Source: an uncultured Dehalococcoidia bacterium
Lineage (GTDB): Bacteria; Chloroflexota; Dehalococcoidia; Lucifugimonadales; UBA3495
Reading direction: 5' to 3'
Assembly: GCA_951812625.1 (NCBI GenBank)
Contig: CATOSP010000002.1
Span: 1,870,788-1,934,787 of the forward strand
DNA: 64,000 nt
Below, one piece after another: positions 51,596-60,300 of this stretch (position 1 is the stretch's first letter; every line of letters starts with the position of its first letter). The position numbers and the translations under genes are program-made. Below the pieces are notes generated by a model. The model saw nothing but the letters and a program-made list of their open reading frames with translations, did no database searches and was not told where the DNA came from.

Positions 51596-53236
51596 ATGAA
51601 CGTCCAAGAAGCTGTAGCCCGCATCCTGAAACTGGAAGGGGTGGAATGGATCGCTTGTTTCCCTTCCAACGAGTTGATCGAAGCGGCTGCCAAGGAGGGC
51701 ATCCGTACCCTGATGTTCCGCCATGAACGGGGAGCACTCATGGCCGCCGACGGCTACAGCCGGATGAATGATCGCGAAAAATTCGGTGTGGTGATCACCC
51801 AAGGCGGCCCCGGGTCCGAGAACTCGATGGGCGGCATAGCCCAAGCATTCGCGGACAACGTCCCTATATTGTACCTGCCCGGGGGCCCGGCACTAAGCCA
51901 GTATGCAGTTCGACCCAACTTCTCCCCCGTGAGGACGTACCAGTCGGTATCCAAGCACGGAGAGGTCATCTACCAACCCAACCAAGTCGCCAACGTGATG
52001 CGTCGGGCGTTCCACAACCTGCGCAACGGGCGGCCCGGCCCGGTCATAGTGGAGATACCCTCAGACGTTGGTACACAGGAGATACCCGAAGACGCATTGG
52101 CCTACAATCCGCCCAAGCGGATGCCCCAAGGTCCCTCGGCCGGGGCAGTCAAGGATGCGGTCGAGCTTCTGCTGAACGCCAACAAGCCCGTCATCTGGTC
52201 CGGCATGGGCGTCATGATGTCACAGGCGACAGAGGAACTGAAGGAACTGGCGGAACTTACGGAGATACCTGTTTACTGCACCATGCCCGGAAAATCGTCA
52301 TTTGATGAACGCCACCCTCTGGCCCTTGGCGCAGGCAGCAGTGCAACCACTCTGCCCGCCCGGCGCTGGCTCCAGGAGTCCGACGTGCTGTTCGCCGTTG
52401 GATCAAGCATGACCCGCACCAGCTATGGACAGCCCATCCCCGGCGGCAAGGTGATCATCCACAACGTCGAGAGCATCGAGGATATCAACAAAGACTTTTC
52501 GGTGGACGTAGGTCTTCCTGGAGACTCCAAGCTGACCCTTCAAGACGTAATCGAGGGGGTTAAGAGCCAACTGGGGGAGTCAGGACGTAAGGGCAAGTCC
52601 AGCGTAGCCTCCGAGATCGCCGATCTCAAGAGCCAGTGGCTCTCCCAATGGAGTCCGTTGCTCAACTCCGAGGACGTGCCTATCAACACTTACCGGGTCA
52701 TCGGGGAACTGGAACGGTGCCTGAATAAGACAAACAGCGTCGTAACCCACGACGCCGGCGCGCCCCGCGACACCATACTGCCCTTCTACACGGCAACGGT
52801 GCCGCACAGCTATATCGGCTGGGGGAAGACTACTCACCTCGGCTACGGCATTCCCCTAATGATCGGCGCGAAGCTGGCCAAACCCGACCGTTTCTGTCTC
52901 AACTTCATGGGCGACGGTGCATTCGGCATGTCTGGTCTGGACATCGAGACCTCCGTGCGGGGAGGAGCGCCTATCACCACCATCGTCCTGAACAACGGAG
53001 GGATGGCGACCTATCCCGGTGGCTATCCGACGGCTGCCGAGCTATTCGGCACGACCCACATGACCGGAGACTATGCCAAGATCGCCGAGGGACTAGGCGC
53101 AGTGGGCATCACCGTGACCCAGCCGGGAGAGGTCGGTCCCGCACTCCGTAAGGCCCAGGAACTTAACGCCGACGGAAAATCTGTGCTGCTGGACGTCCAC
53201 ACCAACCTGGAGGCCGCCCGCTCCAACTTCGCGTAG
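51596..53236 (+). CDS. Acetolactate-synthase-like thiamine-diphosphate enzyme (2 of 2)
   Basis: 546 residues with catalytic Glu in FRHERGALMAADGYSR (the PYR domain), central nucleotide-like domain, and PP-domain TPP motif GDGAFGMSGLDIETSV ending in VLNNGG. It keeps the normal GDG, unlike its paralog at 20765. The two share the order EGVEWIACFPSN / ENTDYLFCFPAN at the N-terminus and LGYG segments in the PP domain, so they are duplicates of one family. Reaction unknown; a 2-oxoacid decarboxylase or ligase is likely. ATG at 51596 preferred over TTG 51590. Confidence 0.85.
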   Translation: MNVQEAVARILKLEGVEWIACFPSNELIEAAAKEGIRTLMFRHERGALMAADGYSRMNDREKFGVVITQGGPGSENSMGGIAQAFADNVPILYLPGGPALSQYAVRPNFSPVRTYQSVSKHGEVIYQPNQVANVMRRAFHNLRNGRPGPVIVEIPSDVGTQEIPEDALAYNPPKRMPQGPSAGAVKDAVELLLNANKPVIWSGMGVMMSQATEELKELAELTEIPVYCTMPGKSSFDERHPLALGAGSSATTLPARRWLQESDVLFAVGSSMTRTSYGQPIPGGKVIIHNVESIEDINKDFSVDVGLPGDSKLTLQDVIEGVKSQLGESGRKGKSSVASEIADLKSQWLSQWSPLLNSEDVPINTYRVIGELERCLNKTNSVVTHDAGAPRDTILPFYTATVPHSYIGWGKTTHLGYGIPLMIGAKLAKPDRFCLNFMGDGAFGMSGLDIETSVRGGAPITTIVLNNGGMATYPGGYPTAAELFGTTHMTGDYAKIAEGLGAVGITVTQPGEVGPALRKAQELNADGKSVLLDVHTNLEAARSNFA

Positions 53237-53356
53237 TGCCGGTCCAGTCTGTATTGGCAGATTCCATCGTTATTGAGACAGCAATGCCTATGGGCGTAGC
53301 CTCGTCTTGGCTATGGCCCATAGGCATCGCGGGGCTCCTACCAAGTACGCTTGTAC

Positions 53357-53821
53357 CTACACGTCCTGGGGCAGGAAGGCATTGGGGACTACTGCGGTGC
53401 CCTGGCCCGCGGCGGTGGTGTCTCCACGTTGGTTGACTACCGTGATTTCCACCGAGACGCGGCTGCCGTTCACCTCTCTCGACATGCCAGTGATCCTTCC
53501 GGAAAAGGTTATGGTGTCGCCGGGGCGGACGGGCCGCAGGAAGCGCAGGTCCATCGTGCCGGCGTGGTTGAACACCTCCGACCCAAAGTAGCGCCGCAGC
53601 ATCTCAATCGCAAATGAAAGGGACATTCTACCCGAAGCCACAGTACCCTCGGTGCCCAGGGTCTCCCTTGCAGTCTCCTTATCAGTGAACTGGGAAGGAC
53701 CCGACTGGCCCGCGCTGCCCTCGAACAGGTTGATCGCCTCCTGGGTCATTTCCTTGACTAGAGGCGGCAGTTCGTCCCCTTCCTCGTATCTGCGGATCGG
53801 GCCCACGCCTACCCTCCCCAT
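53357..53821 (-). CDS. MaoC-like hotdog-fold protein (hydratase subunit)
   Basis: 154 residues of the MaoC dehydratase fold, with GTVASGRMSLSFAIEMLRRYF, AGTMDLRFLRPVRPGDTITFSGRI and VEITVVNQRGDTTAAGQGTAVV. Related proteins hydrate 2-enoyl-CoA. The start GAGGTAGG-ATG overlaps the upstream hotdog gene by 13 bases, which indicates a coupled pair, as in two-subunit MaoC hydratases and mesaconyl-CoA-hydratase-like systems. Confidence 0.82.
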   Translation of the reverse strand: MGRVGVGPIRRYEEGDELPPLVKEMTQEAINLFEGSAGQSGPSQFTDKETARETLGTEGTVASGRMSLSFAIEMLRRYFGSEVFNHAGTMDLRFLRPVRPGDTITFSGRITGMSREVNGSRVSVEITVVNQRGDTTAAGQGTAVVPNAFLPQDV

Positions 53822-54228
53822 TTCTTGCCTACCTCAGTGGGCTGTTTCAGTTCGTGGGTAATAACCCGGTCGATCAACCGCCCATCCTCGTCCACGGACA
53901 CCGCCTCGGTAACGATGTAGTTCTTGCCCCGGCGCAGGTATTTGTCGGCAATCCAGGCACGTACCGATATCTTCTTCCCTGCGATGGGAGGGTTATAGCA
54001 GAAGAAGGCGCAACGTGCATTGACCGACCCGGCGTCCCGGTACCTGGTGTTGTACTGCTTCACGTCTACCTTGTGCGAAATTGTCGGGAAGCTGGCCTCC
54101 GGGTCCATTACGCCCTTGCGGTAAGTGTCGACCATCTCCTGCGTCAGGAGGTATTCGTAAGTGTCAAAGGTCTCCCCAACCTCCAGAGAGTCCCAGTCCA
54201 GCAATATCCGCGTGTCCGCTTCTACCAT
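53809..54228 (-). CDS. MaoC-like N-terminal hotdog protein (FAS1-like dehydratase half)
   Basis: 139 residues with RILLDWDSLEVGETFDTYEYLLTQ, VNARCAFFCYNPPIAGKKI and VRAWIADKYLRRGKNYIVTEAV, as in the N-terminal dehydratase half of split MaoC enzymes. It overlaps and is presumably translated before the neighbouring hotdog gene, with which it likely forms a heteromer. GAGAGGAC precedes the ATG at 54228. It probably acts on a CoA ester. Confidence 0.8.
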   Translation of the reverse strand: MVEADTRILLDWDSLEVGETFDTYEYLLTQEMVDTYRKGVMDPEASFPTISHKVDVKQYNTRYRDAGSVNARCAFFCYNPPIAGKKISVRAWIADKYLRRGKNYIVTEAVSVDEDGRLIDRVITHELKQPTEVGKKWGG

Positions 54229-54301
54229 ATGTGTATGTCCTCTCTTGTCTCAGGCGTGTAACAGGGCTGTGCGATCAGAGGGCCCTAAAATCCGAGTCCG
54301 G

Positions 54302-55102
54302 TTATATGCCCCGCCAAGTGCGTCGGCCCTCAACCCGCACGAAGTGACCAAAACCGGGGTCGGGGAAGTGACCAGCGGACACTAGTATCCCCTCAGACTC
54401 CAACATGTCCAGGACCGAATGTCGAGTCCGGCGCGACATATCAGGTTCTATGTCGAATATGGGACACCAATCAGTGTAGTGGGCCTGGGCCGGGTTATGC
54501 GCCACATCTCCCAGAATATAACCGCGCTCTCCGGCGGAGGCGATAATGATCGAAACGTGACCTGGTGTGTGTCCGGGCGTGGATACGGTGGTGAGTTCCC
54601 CTGTGATCTGACAATCATCGTCGATTAGGTCTAGGAATCCCAGACCTTCCAGGGGCACAATCTGATCGCGAACGTGAGCCGCATCCTCAACGACTCCGGG
54701 CCCAGTCCAGTAGTCCCAGTCTCTCCTGGGAACCAGGTAACGGGCATTGGGAAAGTTGGGCTTCCCATCCGTGAGGTTCCACCCCACATGGTCAGGATGC
54801 AGGTGGGTAAACACCACCAGGTCCACCGCCTCTGGGTCAACGCCCTTGGCCCGCATGTCGGTCATCAGCGTACCGTCGGGGGCCTGCAAACCAGTATCGA
54901 CGATTATCAGTTTTCCTTCCGACCGGATTCCAGTGGTCCCATACCTGCTGCGAATATGCTCGTGTTCGTTCAAGAGCTCAGGGAACTCCCGCCACTGCTC
55001 GATGGTAGTATCCGGAAAGGGTGCGAACGGGGAACGCACAGGCATCCCGTCGTTCAAGGAGATCAACTCGACGTTTCCAACACTGGTCGTGTAATCTGGC
55101 AT
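54302..55102 (-). CDS. Metallo-beta-lactamase-fold hydrolase
   Basis: 266 residues. The binuclear metal motif THLHPDHVGW, then STPGHTPGHVSII, GDVAHNPAQ and AGHFPDPGFGH are clear. It resembles quorum-quenching lactonases and other MBL hydrolases. The ATG at 55102 follows GAAGGAAGTG; the frame stays open much farther upstream, but only as the shadow of the adjacent transposase. It is 110 bases from the left end of the insertion sequence. Confidence 0.88.
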   Translation of the reverse strand: MPDYTTSVGNVELISLNDGMPVRSPFAPFPDTTIEQWREFPELLNEHEHIRSRYGTTGIRSEGKLIIVDTGLQAPDGTLMTDMRAKGVDPEAVDLVVFTHLHPDHVGWNLTDGKPNFPNARYLVPRRDWDYWTGPGVVEDAAHVRDQIVPLEGLGFLDLIDDDCQITGELTTVSTPGHTPGHVSIIIASAGERGYILGDVAHNPAQAHYTDWCPIFDIEPDMSRRTRHSVLDMLESEGILVSAGHFPDPGFGHFVRVEGRRTWRGI

Positions 55103-55266
55103 AGCTACACTTCCTTCGGTTCGTTCCTGTAACGTGGCCTGTGATCCTGGGGCTACGGACCATGTGAATGGAGGCCATAGGCTCAATATTACCTCAACAG
55201 ACCGCTTCGTGTTTAGCCCTAATCCACCGAAGAGATGAGCGTTGCGGCGTGGTGAAGGTGTAAGAA

Positions 55267-55331
55267 GGTGCTCCTTTGCATCTGGGATAATGGTTTTCGA
55301 GAGAGAAAACCGACTAGAAACAAGGAGCACC
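55267..55331 (+). promoter_or_regulatory. Stem that hides the transposase ribosome binding site
   Basis: GGTGCTCCTT (55267-55276) is the exact complement of AAGGAGCACC (55322-55331), and the second arm contains the AAGGAG of the transposase. A small inner hairpin, GGTTTTC/GAAAACC with a GAGAGA loop (55292-55311), lies between them. Transcripts entering from outside the element would fold and block translation; a start inside the stem could leave it open. This is a known strategy in other IS families. Confidence 0.6.
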
Positions 55332-55337
55332 CAAGAG

Positions 55338-56663
55338 ATGCTAACACTTGAGCACCCCGACCGCATCCAAATCGCCTTCGACGACACCCGCATGGTCAAC
55401 AATGCTGGGCTGCTCTTTCCGGCCACCCTGGCCCTGCAACTCGGCCTTTCCCAACTGGTACAGGAGCACCTGGACCTGGGAGATGCGCCGGGGCGGGCCA
55501 ACACGGGAGACAAGATGCTGACCCTGGTGGCTTCCGCGCTGGCGGGAGGCGACTGCATTGACGACGCCGAAGCGCTGAGTGCGGGGCGGACTTCCTCGGT
55601 GCTGGGGTGCATGGTCAAAGCACCCTCCACCCTGGGGACGTTCCTGCGCAGCTTCCAGTGGGGCCACGTCCGCCAGCTGGACCGGGTGAGCCGGGAGATG
55701 CTGGTCCGGGCCTGGGCCGCCGGCGCCGGACCCGGCGACGGGCCGCTGACCATCGACCTGGACTCCACCATCTGCGAGACCTACGGTCTAGCCAAGGAGG
55801 GGGCGCGACACCATGGCTACACTGGCAAGCGAGGCTATCACCCACTGCTGGTCGTGGCCGCCGGAATCGGCGACGTGCTGATGTCCCGGCTGCGGGAGGG
55901 ACGCGCCAATACCGCTCGGGGCGCCGCCCACTTCCTGCGGGAGACCGTGGGACGGGTGCGCCATGCCGGGGCCAAGGGGCAACTCACGGTGCGGGCCGAC
56001 AGCGGCTTCTACACCCACGCCGTGGTCGCCGTCTGTCGCAAGACGAAGGTCCGTTTCTCCATCACCATCCACCAGCGACAGAGCCTGCGCAATCTGATCG
56101 AGGCCATACCCGAGGAGGACTGGACACCCATCCCTTACTGGATGGAGAGCGCCGCCGACGTGGCCGAGACCACCTACGTCCCCTTCCGGAGTGAGCCCGA
56201 CGCCGTGCCGATGCGGCTCATCGTCCGGCGGGTGAGGCCCACGCCCGGTTCCCAACTGGCCCTCTTCGCCAGCTACAGCTATCACGGATTCATCACCGAC
56301 CGGGACGGGGATACCTTGGAGCTGCAGGCCGACCATCGCCGCCACGCCGAGGTCGAGAATGCCATCCGAGACCTCAAGTGCGGCGTGGGACTCAATCATC
56401 TCCCGTCAGGCCGTTTCGCCGCCAAAGCCGCCTGGCTGGCCATCCAGGTGCTGGCGCATAATCTGGCCCGCTGGGTAGCGCGCATCAGGCTGGGCGAGCA
56501 ACTGGTTACCACCAAGACCATCAGACGACGCTTCTTCTCTATGGCCGGACAGCTTACCCGCTCGGCGCGCCGCCTCACTTTGCATCTTCCCCGGCGCTGG
56601 CCTTGGGCTGAGCAGGCCACTCTCGCTCTGGCTCGACTGCGAGCCATCCCACTCCCAGCCTGA
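55338..56663 (+). CDS. IS1380-family transposase (DDE)
   Basis: 441 residues. DDE-type residues are in GPLTIDLDSTICETYG, LTVRADSGFY and HAEVENAIRDLKCGVGL, the last two matching the IS4/IS1380 pattern. The ATG at 55338 has the AAGGAG site 8-10 bases upstream; an open frame continues to 55242 and includes an ATG at 55290 without a site. It appears intact and is the only recognised gene of the element. Confidence 0.9.
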   Translation: MLTLEHPDRIQIAFDDTRMVNNAGLLFPATLALQLGLSQLVQEHLDLGDAPGRANTGDKMLTLVASALAGGDCIDDAEALSAGRTSSVLGCMVKAPSTLGTFLRSFQWGHVRQLDRVSREMLVRAWAAGAGPGDGPLTIDLDSTICETYGLAKEGARHHGYTGKRGYHPLLVVAAGIGDVLMSRLREGRANTARGAAHFLRETVGRVRHAGAKGQLTVRADSGFYTHAVVAVCRKTKVRFSITIHQRQSLRNLIEAIPEEDWTPIPYWMESAADVAETTYVPFRSEPDAVPMRLIVRRVRPTPGSQLALFASYSYHGFITDRDGDTLELQADHRRHAEVENAIRDLKCGVGLNHLPSGRFAAKAAWLAIQVLAHNLARWVARIRLGEQLVTTKTIRRRFFSMAGQLTRSARRLTLHLPRRWPWAEQATLALARLRAIPLPA

Positions 56664-56915
56664 CGGCGCTATCCGCAACCGACCCAACACCTCCAAACTC
56701 GCGTCCGCCCGGTCCGCGAGTGCATCCTGCTGCGTCCGGTCTCAACTATCACGCGATTCCCCGCGTCCATAGACCGCTCTCGAGGCCCTGCGCGGCTACT
56801 AAAAACCCTCCGCCGCGACACATCGGTCCCAATGGAACGCAGGGTTTCTCCCTTGTAAGCTCCCTCATCCCAATTTGCCCAGCCTTCACGCCTCCCATCG
56901 GTGGATTCGGGCTAA

Positions 56916-57333
56916 GCCCCGAACTCCAAAGGGCGAATCAATTGTTCAACAGATGAATCCTTGCGGGCTACACGGACGTAACAACTACCACAATCTCGTA
57001 CTGCCTGACTGGTATCAGGTCTGACACTACCTGAGCCAATCACAGACTGTCGGTTGGGTCCGAAGGATATATGCGTTTAGAGTCCGTTGATGAATCAATG
57101 CCATATGCGGCCAGAGTACATGGCATTCCTTTGACATTGAGCCCTAACGAGGTTCAATTCGTTAAACCCATTACGTAAGTCGCTATTGTCCATAGCGTGC
57201 CGTATTATTGACTATGACATCCAAGTCTAATTATACTCGCCAGCGAACTAACGTCGGCGCCTTCAGGGCCTGCCATCTCGTAGTTCGGCAGCGCTCATAA
57301 TAGGGAGGCCTGGTCCCGGCACCACAGGAGATA
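56916..57333. other. AT-richer intergenic stretch between the IS and the giant repeat protein
   Basis: About 420 bases with visibly lower GC than the surroundings and no supported gene. A promoter is present at the far end (see next entry), and a small dyad, CGCTAT/ATAGCG, lies around 57181-57196. The region may carry regulation of the surface protein or be a remnant of imported DNA. Confidence 0.45.
57208..57237 (+). promoter_or_regulatory. Promoter of the IPT-repeat protein gene
   Basis: TTGACT (57208-57213), 18-base spacer, TATACT (57232-57237): a strong sigma-70-type promoter. The start near 57244 gives a leader of about 90 bases before the TTG at 57334, which is preceded by AGGAG. Confidence 0.6.
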
Positions 57334-60300
57334 TTGGCCAACCCCTTGGACACATACAGGCGCCAGCTCCACCATATTTGGGCCGCTTGGCCCTTTTTTG
57401 CCGTGGCGTTGATTGCCGCAGGTCTTTCGGTCTTTTCCAACCTTCAGGACGCGTGGGCCCAGAGCACTTCCGATACAACGTTGACTGTCAGAGTCAATGG
57501 GAATGGAGACGGCGAGGTCACCAGCCCAATAGGTCCCATAAACTGCAACAAAAGTGAATCGGATATACAGTCAGAAAACTGCATCGCAGATTTCAGTCCC
57601 GGTTTTAGAACAACGCTAACCCTCACCGCTACGCCCGCCGCCGACTCAAGGTTCGTGGGGTGGAGCGGGTTTTGTTCCGGGTCGTCACCGACATGCAGTG
57701 TCCCGGTGGGTGAGTTAGACCGGACCATAACCGCCACATTCAATGTTCAGGACCAATCCATAACAGTTACCCCAACAAGCGGTGTGCCAAGGACCGATAC
57801 AGTCACGATAACCGGGAGGAACTATCCGGCCGCCACCTATACCATCAGGTTCGACGGCCAGACGGGGGTAGGTTCGCCAGTCGTGGTGTCTGATTCTGGG
57901 ACTTTCACTCAGTCTTTCGTAGTGCCTTGGGCGCCTTCGGGTGCCAGGACCGTGAGGGTAGGCGCGGGGATAGCTACCTTCAATGTAGTCTCCGGGACCA
58001 CCCTTACCCCGGACAGCGGTCCGGCAGGCTCAGATGTCGAGGTAACCGGGGAAGGCTTCGAGGCCAACAATTCCAGATTACCACTGCGCTTTGGGACGCA
58101 GACCCTGAACCCGGTGTCGTCCGATGCACAGGGATCGATTAGGGCCACCTTCCAGGTTCCCGATCTGGCCGCTGGATCTTACCGGGTCATCCTCGGCACC
58201 GCTACTCCAGTCACGTTCACGATTGCATCAGAACTCCGCTTGGGGTCCACTAGTGGCTCTCCCGGAGACACTGTCCAAGTTACTGGGTCAGGGTTCAGGG
58301 CGAACTCCAGTCTAAACCTAACGTTCGATGGCAATGCCATCCGTTCGGTCCCTGTGGACTCACATGGAAAAGTTGCCACCAGTTTCCAGGTCCCGGAATC
58401 ACCTGCCGGCCCAACATCAGTGGCTCTCGGCGATAGGTCAACCAGCTTTAGGGTGACGCCAAAGCTAACGCTCGAAACAGGGGCCGCAGTGCCCGGCGCA
58501 GCAGTGAGAGTCACCGGAACTGGGTTTTCGCGCAATGAGCGCAACATCATCATATCCGTGGGCGGGACCAGAGTAGCCACAGGAGTCTCTACCGACGCCT
58601 CTGGATCATGGTCACACTCGGTGGAAGTGCCGTCACTTCCCGCTGGCACTCACCAAGTGGTAGCCTCCGGCACATCAACCCAGAGTTCCTCGGCGCCTTC
58701 CGCCCCATTAACCCTTGGATCTCTGGTCACACTTGAGCAGCCCAGCGGCCCTCCAGGTACCGTACTGACGATACATGGTTCAGGTTTCAGGCCCCAGGAG
58801 ACGGTCCGTGTAGCTGCCGGGAACAATCTGGTAACAGCGTCAGTTCGAGCGGACAATGGAGGGGCGTGGTCCACCTCCTTGGAAGTCCCCAACAGCCCTG
58901 GCGGCGCGTTGGTGATTTCTGCGACAGGCACCGGCCAACGGCGGACAGAGTCAGAATTCACCGTAACGCCTCAAGTCACACTGTCGCGGACCTCGGGCCC
59001 TCCTAATTCATCCATAGATATGGAAGGTTCCGGATTTCCGGCGAACGCTGCCGGAATCACAATCAGATTCGCCGACACCGTGGTCGCTTCGCTCGCAGCG
59101 GATGGACAAGGGTCGTTCACACGCCCGTTCAGCGTGCCGCAGGCTGCAACCGGCTCATACATGCTGACAATAGGAGGTTCTGGCGCAACACTGAGAATTC
59201 CATTCGAGGTGACACCCAGGATCACGCTGGACGGCGCAACAGGTGGACAACGGGGTTCGATGACGGTCCGAGGTTCAGGCTTTGCCGCGGACGAGGGAGA
59301 TATCACACTTACCCTGCAAGACATTCCAGTGGCCTCTGGTATCACCGCCAACTCCCATGGCTCGTGGTCGGCCACCTTCGGAGCTCCCCCGCTGCCCTCA
59401 GGCATCTACTCATTGCGGGCTTCTGGGGCGCGCACAGCAATCAGCAGCGTCCCTGAGGTGACCGTATCTTTGACAACTCACATGCGTCTGGATCGAGCAA
59501 GTGGGTCTCCAGGGGATTCACTTCTGATCTCGGGGGGAGGGTTTAGCCCAGGTAGCGGTGTGACTATCGTCGTCGGAGACAATCTGTTCCAGACTACCAC
59601 AGTGGCCGACGATACAGGTTCCTGGTCAGCTTCCATCACCATACCGACAGCACCCGGAGGCAGACTGGCTATCGCGGCCTCAGGGCCAAACGGAGAAACC
59701 GAGGGTGCGACATTCATGATTACCCCTAATGTGTCCTTGTCCGAGGCATTCAGCCAACCCGGCAAAGCCATCGATATGACGGGACATGGGTTCGAGCCCG
59801 GACAGAGCTTAAGTGTTAGCCTGGGGAATAGCTCCATTGCTTCTCCGGTGGCCGACTCCCGAGGGTCGTGGACGAGCCAGTTCATCGTGCCAGCATCACC
59901 TGCCGGCAGTTACCCCTTGACCATTAAGACTATCGGCGGAGACTTGAAAATACCGTTCCTGATCAGCGCCGGGATTTCCCTGAGTGTCAGCCGCGCAAGT
60001 CCCACCGATACAATTGTTGTGTCTGGGTCTGGATTCAGCCAGTCCGAGCGTGGAATCAGCGTCAGCGTGGAACGGACTGCAGTTGCATCCGGGATCTCCG
60101 CGGATCGTCGGGGGTCTTGGGATGTGACCATTGGGGCCCCGCCCTTGCCAGGAGGGTCCTACGAGGTCTGGGCTTCAGGTTCCACAACCTCAGCCAATGA
60201 CTCTGGTACGGAACTCCTCACCATTGTTCCTGGATTGCATATGAGCCCGGAATCCGGCCCTCCTGGTACTAGGGTCAACGTAACTGGAAGAGGATTCGGA

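Larger units (their letters stand above)
55213..56915. mobile_element. IS1380-type insertion sequence, about 1.7 kb
   Basis: Terminal inverted repeats of 18 bases match at 17 positions: TTAGCCCTAATCCACCGA at 55213-55230 and its complement at 56898-56915. Between them is one full-length transposase gene. No convincing target duplication could be read at these borders; the true ends may lie a few bases out. About 235 bases of non-coding DNA separate the transposase stop from the right repeat. It appears intact. Confidence 0.8.

Noticed and set aside
54302..55771. 489-residue version of the metallo-beta-lactamase-fold protein
   Set aside because: The first ~220 residues are an antisense reading of the IS transposase; the real start at 55102 has a ribosome binding site.
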